DNA of 23,429 bases. Source: Bacteroidales bacterium (GTDB lineage: Bacteria > Bacteroidota > Bacteroidia > Bacteroidales > F082). The notes under the pieces are model-generated. The model saw only the letters and a program-made list of their open reading frames with translations. It was not told where the DNA came from and searched no databases. Position numbers and translations under genes: made by a program. Shown here piece by piece: positions 8,007 to 11,705 of this stretch. Numbering within the stretch: position 1 is the first letter of the stretch; each line of letters starts with the position of its first letter. The DNA lies in NCBI GenBank assembly GCA_017508895.1, contig JAFWRA010000270.1, positions 1 to 23,429 of the forward strand. Reading direction: 5' to 3'.

Positions 8007-8918
8007 ATGAAAACTCCTGCATTATTCAAGGAATATATCTGGTTGGTGAATACCATACACGGTGCCAAGCGGATTTCGTTTGCCGACATCAACGAGAAAT
8101 GGCTGCGGACGGAGATGAGCGAAGGCATCCCGTTGAGCCGTACCACCTTCAACCGCCACAAGGACGCCATCGAGGACATCTTCGGTATCTATATCGACTG
8201 CGACCGAAAAGACGGCTACCGTTATTTCATAGGCAACGAGGAAGTGTTGCACGAGGACTCGGTGCAAAACTGGATGCTCTCCACGCTGACGGTGAACAAC
8301 CTCATCAGCGAGAGCATGGGCTTGCAACGCCGCATCGTGCTTGAAAATATCCCATCCAATGGCGAGCTGCTGGAGCGGGTGCTTCGTGCCATGAATGAAG
8401 GCAAGAAAGTCACGGTGCGGTATCGGCGTTACCAAGCCAAGGAGTCGCGGACATTCAACTTGTCGCCGTATTGCATCAAGTTGTTCCGGCAACGGTGGTA
8501 TCTGTTGGGGCGTTTCGACAATGGCGGCTTTGCCATGTTCTCGTTCGACCGTATGGAAGACATCACCGCTATCGATGAAACCTTCAAGATGGATCCCGAC
8601 TTTGATGCGACGGAGTTCTTCGGTGAGTGCTATGGTGTGGTCATTGGCGATGGGAGCCAGCCTGTGCGCGTTGTACTTCCTGCTTTTGGCATGGAACGGT
8701 ACTATCTCCGCGACTTGCCTTTGCACCACACGCAAAAGGAGCTCCAATGCGATGAGCAACAAGACTTTGCCGACTTTGAACTCAATTTGCGTCCCACCAC
8801 CGACTTCAAGGGGCAGTTGCTTTCGCGAGGTGCTTGGCTGAAAGTGCTTGAACCGCAATGGTTGGCCGATGAAATGCGGCAGTGGCATGAGGACGCGGCG
8901 GGGATGTATCAAACATGA
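8007..8918 (+). CDS. WYL-domain transcriptional regulator
   Basis: The 303-residue protein has the layout of WYL regulators: an N-terminal winged-helix-like DNA-binding region (about 1-75, with SRTTFNRHKDAIEDIFGI), a central WYL domain (about 135-210) carrying PYCIKLFRQRWYLLGR near residue 154 and FSFDRMEDI, and a C-terminal WCX-like extension (about 215-295, RVVLPAFGMERYYLRDLPLH). WYL domains bind nucleic acid or nucleotide ligands, and such regulators often control DNA-damage or defence genes. Here no operon partner is obvious: the MATE gene ends 85 bp upstream and the next gene is 208 bp downstream. ATG 8007 opens the conserved MKTPALFKEYIWLVNTI start. The target genes are unknown. Confidence 0.88.
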   Translation: MKTPALFKEYIWLVNTIHGAKRISFADINEKWLRTEMSEGIPLSRTTFNRHKDAIEDIFGIYIDCDRKDGYRYFIGNEEVLHEDSVQNWMLSTLTVNNLISESMGLQRRIVLENIPSNGELLERVLRAMNEGKKVTVRYRRYQAKESRTFNLSPYCIKLFRQRWYLLGRFDNGGFAMFSFDRMEDITAIDETFKMDPDFDATEFFGECYGVVIGDGSQPVRVVLPAFGMERYYLRDLPLHHTQKELQCDEQQDFADFELNLRPTTDFKGQLLSRGAWLKVLEPQWLADEMRQWHEDAAGMYQT

Positions 8919-8942
8919 ATTATCAAAGAAAAAGTTATATAA

Positions 8943-9026
8943 AACACGAATTATCAGAAATATATCACGAATTGTCATTAATTGTGATTTTTGAAAAATT
9001 TGTGTCCAATTCATGGAAATTCGTGT
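8943..9026. repeat. ACACGAATTATCAGAAAT interspersed repeat (intergenic copy)
   Basis: The element starts ACACGAATTATCAGAAAT and ends ATTCATGGAAATTCGTGT; the outer ACACGAAT and ATTCGTGT are inverted. Internal CACGAATTGTCATTAATTGTG is a further decayed unit, and ACATGAATTATCAAAGAAA just upstream (8916 on) is a degenerate copy. A shorter copy with both ends well conserved lies inside the methyltransferase reading frame at 13949-14009. No coding role is seen for this copy. Confidence 0.7.
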
Positions 9027-9041
9027 AAAAAAACGAAAAAA

Positions 9042-9109
9042 CTTTGAACCTGTACCGTGATTTGGAACAACATGCTTCTATTTTTGCCTCGTAATTCGAT
9101 GTTAAACCC
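9042..9109 (+). promoter_or_regulatory. Promoter module A (TGTACCGTGATTTGGAACA) upstream of the HIRAN gene
   Basis: A 20-bp motif CTGTACCGTGATTTGGAACA (9050-9069) is followed by GCTTCTATTTTTGC, whose TATTTTTG at 9079-9086 is a -7 element, and then CGTAATTCgATGTTAAACC. Nearly the same string occurs at 10262-10325 in front of a small membrane-protein gene. There is no TTTG at the usual -33 distance; the motif occupies that position, so it may be the binding site of an activator or belong to an alternative promoter class. Confidence 0.6.
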
Positions 9110-9126
9110 TAAAAAACAACACAATT

Positions 9127-9477
9127 ATGGAAGCAAAAAAGAAGTATTTCATGGACTGCCATCTGGCGGGAAGGATGTATCACGAAGCCGACGAGGTTTG
9201 GGACAAACTGAAGGTCGGGACGAAAGTGGAACTGGTGCGCGAGGCCGACAACCGCTACGACCCCAACGCGGTGATGGTCTGCTACAACGACCAAGAGAAC
9301 GACGAGCAAGTCTGCCTCGGCTACATCCCACGTTCCCAAAACAACACCATCGCCCTGCTGCTGGATATGGACTACACCAACATCTTCGAATGCCGCATCA
9401 GCCAAATCGACGAGAGGGCGCATCCTGAGCAACAGGTGCATCTGGTTGTGAAGATCAAGAGAAACATGGATGTTTAA
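9127..9477 (+). CDS. HIRAN domain protein
   Basis: The 116-residue protein consists almost entirely of a HIRAN domain: HLAGRMYHEADEVWDKLKVG, then the signature VREADNRYDPNAVMVCY, LGYIPRSQNNTIALLLD and a final strand QVHLVVKIKR. HIRAN domains, as in the yeast helicase Rad5 and human HLTF, bind the 3' ends of DNA; stand-alone bacterial forms are often encoded beside replication, repair or mobile-element genes. The length suits a single domain. ATG 9127 is about 40 nt after a -7 element and has no strong Shine-Dalgarno sequence. The gene is followed 46 nt later by a sirtuin gene with its own -7 element, so an operon is not required. Its promoter module is shared with the small gene at 10359. What it does in this cell is unknown. 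Confidence 0.85.
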   Translation: MEAKKKYFMDCHLAGRMYHEADEVWDKLKVGTKVELVREADNRYDPNAVMVCYNDQENDEQVCLGYIPRSQNNTIALLLDMDYTNIFECRISQIDERAHPEQQVHLVVKIKRNMDV

Positions 9478-9488
9478 GATATTTTGTG

Positions 9489-9496
9489 TATTTTTG
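9489..9496 (+). promoter_or_regulatory. -7 promoter element for the sirtuin gene
   Basis: TATTTTTG matches TAnnTTTG exactly. It starts 11 nt after the HIRAN stop codon and lies 27 nt before the ATG at 9524, so the sirtuin gene can be transcribed by itself. No clear -33 element was found. Confidence 0.5.
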
Positions 9497-9523
9497 CAGA
9501 AAATAGATTAAACATAATTCATT

Positions 9524-10234
9524 ATGAAACAAAAACTTGTAGTCTTCACTGGCGCAGGCATTAGCGCCGAGAGCGGAATTCCTACATTTCGTGATGCCAA
9601 TGGCATGTGGGGAAAATATGATGCCATGAAGTTGGCCAGTGTGGAGGGTTTTGAGGAAGACCCACAGGCGGTGCTCGATTTCTATAATGCCCGTCGGAAA
9701 AACCTATTGGAAGTTGAACCGAACCATGCCCATCGTGTTTTGGCGGACTTGGAGAAACGATATGATGTGTTCATCATTACCCAAAATGTGGATAATCTTC
9801 ACGAAAGGGCGGGCAGCAGCAAGGTGCTACATCTTCACGGCGAGTTGAGCAAGGTGACCTCATCACGCAACCGCCTCGACTCCAATTGCATCAAGGACTA
9901 TCCACTTGATGTCCCCATTCGATTAGGTGACAAAGCCGCCGATGGTTCACAACTGCGGCCATATATTGTATGGTTTGGCGAGTATGTCGACGGTATGGAA
10001 TTGGCAGAGTATTGGGTCCAACAAGCTGACATCTTCGTGGTCATCGGCACTTCGTTGGTGGTCTATCCAGCGGCGGGATTGGTCGATTATGCCTCAAGTG
10101 AGATTCCCAAGTTCCTGATTGACCCGAAGGACTTGAAAGGTGGCCTGCCGGCTGGATTCCAGCATATCAAGGCTAAGGCGGTGGAAGGAGTGGATGAGTT
10201 GTTGGAGAAGTTATTCGAGTTTGATGCGGGTTGA
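9524..10234 (+). CDS. cobB: Sirtuin-type NAD-dependent protein deacylase, no zinc cysteines
   Basis: The 236-residue protein removes acyl groups from lysines using NAD+. Visible motifs: VFTGAGISAESGIPTFRDA (NAD binding), TQNVDNLHERAG, LHLHGEL with the catalytic histidine, RPYIVWFGE, VVIGTSLVVYPAAGL and FLIDPKDL. YNARR supplies the Y-x-x-R pair that in CobB and SIRT5 recognises acidic acyl groups, so desuccinylase-type activity is likely. The usual two CxxC pairs of the zinc ribbon are absent: between HGEL and RPYIVW only one cysteine (SNCIKD) is found. Other Bacteroidales homologues, as I recall them, also lack the pairs, so this is probably a lineage trait and not damage. Length is normal. 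ATG 9524 opens MKQKLVVFTGAG. Confidence 0.92.
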   Translation: MKQKLVVFTGAGISAESGIPTFRDANGMWGKYDAMKLASVEGFEEDPQAVLDFYNARRKNLLEVEPNHAHRVLADLEKRYDVFIITQNVDNLHERAGSSKVLHLHGELSKVTSSRNRLDSNCIKDYPLDVPIRLGDKAADGSQLRPYIVWFGEYVDGMELAEYWVQQADIFVVIGTSLVVYPAAGLVDYASSEIPKFLIDPKDLKGGLPAGFQHIKAKAVEGVDELLEKLFEFDAG

Positions 10235-10261
10235 AAAATTTCAATCAAAATGAAAGAAGTT

Positions 10262-10325
10262 CGAACTTGTACCGCGATTTGGAACAGGTGGCTTCTATTT
10301 TTGCAGCGTAATTCAATGTTAAACC
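10262..10325 (+). promoter_or_regulatory. Promoter module B (TTGTACCGCGATTTGGAACA) upstream of small membrane protein
   Basis: The 20-bp motif TTGTACCGCGATTTGGAACA (10267-10286) precedes GCTTCTATTTTTGC (TATTTTTG at 10296-10303) and CGTAATTCaATGTTAAACC. The match to module A at 9042-9109 extends over about 65 bp with a few differences, mostly in the 5 bases between motif and GCTTC. The predicted leader to ATG 10359 is about 50 nt. Confidence 0.65.
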
Positions 10326-10358
10326 TTTGAAACTAAGCAATAGAAAGGAGTATTGGCC

Positions 10359-10502
10359 ATGTTTTTTGTATTAAATGGATTTGGAGATTTAATCATATTG
10401 ATCATTGTGATTGTGGTTGTCCTTTCTATTGTTGGAGACGATGACGGCTCAGTGAGAACGTTTCACCGTCCTGGACAAAAAGATAATAAAGATAACTGGT
10501 GA
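10359..10502 (+). CDS. Small single-helix membrane protein with RTFHRPG tail (copy 1)
   Basis: A 47-residue frame opens at ATG 10359 with a strong AGAAAGGAG site 8 nt upstream and a promoter module further up. After the start MFFVLNGFGD, residues 11-25 are almost all I, L and V, forming one membrane helix. The tail reads GDDDGSVRTFHRPGQKDN and ends in tryptophan. The DD-(4-5 residues)-RTFHRPG-(Q/H) signature recurs in the second small protein at 10914-11063, which supports both as real genes. I know of no named family. Gene 10542 follows after 39 nt and may be cotranscribed. The N-terminus is likely outside or within the membrane and the tail on one face; orientation is not predictable with confidence. 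Confidence 0.75.
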   Translation: MFFVLNGFGDLIILIIVIVVVLSIVGDDDGSVRTFHRPGQKDNKDNW

Positions 10503-10541
10503 AACCCATAGTGATTCTGAACTTATTCCAATTGATTGATT

Positions 10542-10850
10542 ATGAAGACTAAAGAAGACTTTTTGCTTGATGTTCGTGCGGCAATCAAGAGAAACCAGGT
10601 TGTGGTTATGATGCTATATAACTCCGAAACGGATGAGATCTGTGAATTGAGCAATGGCTACGGCATCGAATTTGACGATATGCTATCTAAGTTTTTGGAA
10701 ATGCCATTCATAGGGCACATTCCGATTTCGAAGGCATTTGAGGAATGGCAAGATTACTTTGAGAATCCTGACGAGGCCGAAATCTATGGTTTTGAGCTGG
10801 ATGACGGTGAGGTGCAGATGGCTATTTTGGATTGTTTTATTGAGCCCTGA
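10542..10850 (+). CDS. Acidic 102-residue protein of unknown function
   Basis: The product is 102 residues, soluble and acidic. It begins MKTKEDFLLDVRAAIKRNQV, followed by VVMMLYNSETDEICELSNGY, a central FDDMLSKFLEMPFIGHIPIS, and a C-terminus rich in D and E (FENPDEAEIYGFELDDGEVQ) ending CFIEP. No catalytic or binding motif is recognised; the alternation suggests a compact alpha/beta domain. ATG 10542 is chosen over a TTG two codons earlier. It lies between the two RTFHRPG small-protein genes, 39 nt after the first, and a separate promoter (10857-10890) begins just after its stop, so it probably shares promoter module B with the first small gene. An immunity-like or regulatory partner role is possible but is speculation. 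Confidence 0.7.
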   Translation: MKTKEDFLLDVRAAIKRNQVVVMMLYNSETDEICELSNGYGIEFDDMLSKFLEMPFIGHIPISKAFEEWQDYFENPDEAEIYGFELDDGEVQMAILDCFIEP

Positions 10851-10856
10851 TAATAA

Positions 10857-10890
10857 TTTGTTAACTGAAACAAAATTTGTTGTATATTTG
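10857..10890 (+). promoter_or_regulatory. Promoter of RTFHRPG small protein copy 2
   Basis: TTTG at 10857-10860 and TATATTTG at 10883-10890 are exact -33 and -7 matches to the Bacteroidota consensus, separated by 22 bp, slightly longer than the usual 19-21. The leader to ATG 10914 would be about 17 nt and includes GGAGA at 10902-10906. Confidence 0.65.
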
Positions 10891-10913
10891 AAGCGAACAA
10901 TGGAGACAAAACA

Positions 10914-11063
10914 ATGTATTGGATCGTTGTAGTGATAGTAGCCTTCGTGATAGCCATACGCGAGAAACGGAAAGAGCGAAAACATCCTGGTTACCGCTCA
11001 TGGATAGATGATGACACCACGAGAACATTTCATCGTCCCGGACACGACCCCAAGTGGTACTAA
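10914..11063 (+). CDS. Small single-helix membrane protein with RTFHRPG tail (copy 2)
   Basis: This 49-residue frame starts at ATG 10914 with GGAGA 7 nt upstream and a good -33/-7 promoter. Residues 2-15 (YWIVVVIVAFVIAI) form one membrane helix, followed by a strongly basic stretch (REKRKERKHPGYR), which by the positive-inside rule suggests a cytoplasmic tail. The end reads WIDDDTTRTFHRPGHDPKWY. The RTFHRPG block preceded by an acidic run and followed by an aromatic C-terminus matches the protein at 10359-10502, although the helices and linkers differ. This looks like a pair of diverged paralogues of an undescribed family of tiny membrane proteins. It is too short to appear in routine gene calls. 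Function unknown. Confidence 0.75.
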   Translation: MYWIVVVIVAFVIAIREKRKERKHPGYRSWIDDDTTRTFHRPGHDPKWY

Positions 11064-11102
11064 TTGTTTTCTGGATAATCTATCACTTTAAAAAAGGAGT
11101 TT

Positions 11103-11168
11103 ATGTCTGCCTTTGCTGCAATCTTCTTTTTTTATGCCTTCAAAATCCTAGATTGTATTTATATGTGA
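11103..11168 (+). CDS. Possible 21-residue hydrophobic peptide
   Basis: An ATG at 11103 opens 21 codons encoding a very hydrophobic peptide starting MSAFAAIFFFYAFKIL. AAGGAG lies just before it but with only 3 nt of spacing, which is shorter than ideal. It sits 39 nt after the second RTFHRPG gene, so it could be a third tiny membrane product of the cluster. It lacks the RTFHRPG tail. Chance is a real alternative. Confidence 0.25.
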   Translation: MSAFAAIFFFYAFKILDCIYM

Positions 11169-11230
11169 ATGTTGAACAAGCCAAGGCTATTGAAGCATTT
11201 TTTTCACTGAAGAATGAAAAAAACTAACCC

Positions 11231-11273
11231 TTGTACCGCGATTTAGAACAAGAATAATGTTTTTATTGTCAGA
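11231..11273 (+). promoter_or_regulatory. Promoter-module motif C (TTGTACCGCGATTTAGAACA), no gene downstream
   Basis: The 20-bp motif at 11231-11250 differs from copy B at one base. At the place where modules A and B have TATTTTTG this copy has TTTTTATTG, so the -7 element is weak or lost. Downstream on the + strand lies only the antisense of the DUF5053 gene; no coding frame starts here. It may be a relic of a further duplication or drive an antisense RNA. Confidence 0.45.
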
Positions 11274-11302
11274 ATTCCCAACAGCAAAAATCGGTCGGTG
11301 GA

Positions 11303-11560
11303 TTATTGTATCGAGTCGGCGGCACGGCGAATGCGGTCGGCTAAATCCACCAATGCACATTTCAATTGGTAGCGTTCCTCCGTGTTGAAATCCGTCGGCT
11401 TCTTGTTGCCATCCACCCCGTCCAGTTTGTGGTAGAGCCATGAACCTGATTTCTTGAAGTAGCGAGTTGCAAGTTCACGCCACGAAATGGCCAAAAGTAT
11501 ATCTTCCAGTTGCTTTTTCATTGTCCCCTGTTGGGTTTCCTTCAACGTCATTGTTGCCAT
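11303..11560 (-). CDS. DUF5053-like protein
   Basis: The 85-residue product contains ILLAISWRELATRYFKKSGS followed by WLYHKLDGVDGNKKPTDF and ALVDLADRIRRAADSI, which I recognise as the pattern of DUF5053, a small helical family widespread in Bacteroidales mobile and accessory DNA. The middle segment (WRELATRYFKKSGSWLYHKL) resembles a helix-turn-helix, so DNA binding is possible. It is transcribed against its neighbours. ATG 11560 has no Shine-Dalgarno sequence, as is common in the phylum; a later in-frame ATG at residue 14 (MKKQLEDILLAIS) is the alternative start. A promoter is visible at 11617-11610. Confidence 0.75.
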   Translation of the reverse strand: MATMTLKETQQGTMKKQLEDILLAISWRELATRYFKKSGSWLYHKLDGVDGNKKPTDFNTEERYQLKCALVDLADRIRRAADSIQ

Positions 11561-11609
11561 GATATTATAGTTTTTATTATTTCGCCGTTTTTGTCTGATT
11601 ATGACGTTG

Positions 11610-11640
11610 CAAAGATAGTATAAATATTCGTATTAACAAC
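11610..11640 (-). promoter_or_regulatory. Promoter of the DUF5053-like gene
   Basis: On the reverse strand GTTG (11640-11637) is followed after 19 bp by TATCTTTG (11617-11610), an exact -7 match with a near -33 at the standard distance. The leader to ATG 11560 would be about 43 nt. Confidence 0.6.
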
Positions 11641-11682
11641 GTTTTTTCCTTATTTTCCAAATAATAGTGCATTTATTTTCAT

Positions 11683-11690
11683 TACCTTTG
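11683..11690 (+). promoter_or_regulatory. -7 promoter element for the methyltransferase gene
   Basis: TACCTTTG fits TAnnTTTG and ends 15 nt before ATG 11706. The predicted leader is under 10 nt and has no Shine-Dalgarno sequence. The same octamer is used in front of gyrB. Confidence 0.5.
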
Positions 11691-11705
11691 CCCAAAATTT
11701 AGCCC

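Noticed and set aside
8022..9014. 330-codon reverse-strand frame opposite the WYL gene
   Set aside because: The + strand frame has recognisable WYL motifs; the reverse frame runs through an intergenic repeat and has no recognisable domain.
10278..10305. Sigma-54 type -24/-12 promoter in module B
   Set aside because: A TGGC...TTGC resemblance exists but the GG-to-GC distance is off by one and module A lacks the GG; a TAnnTTTG element fits both modules better.
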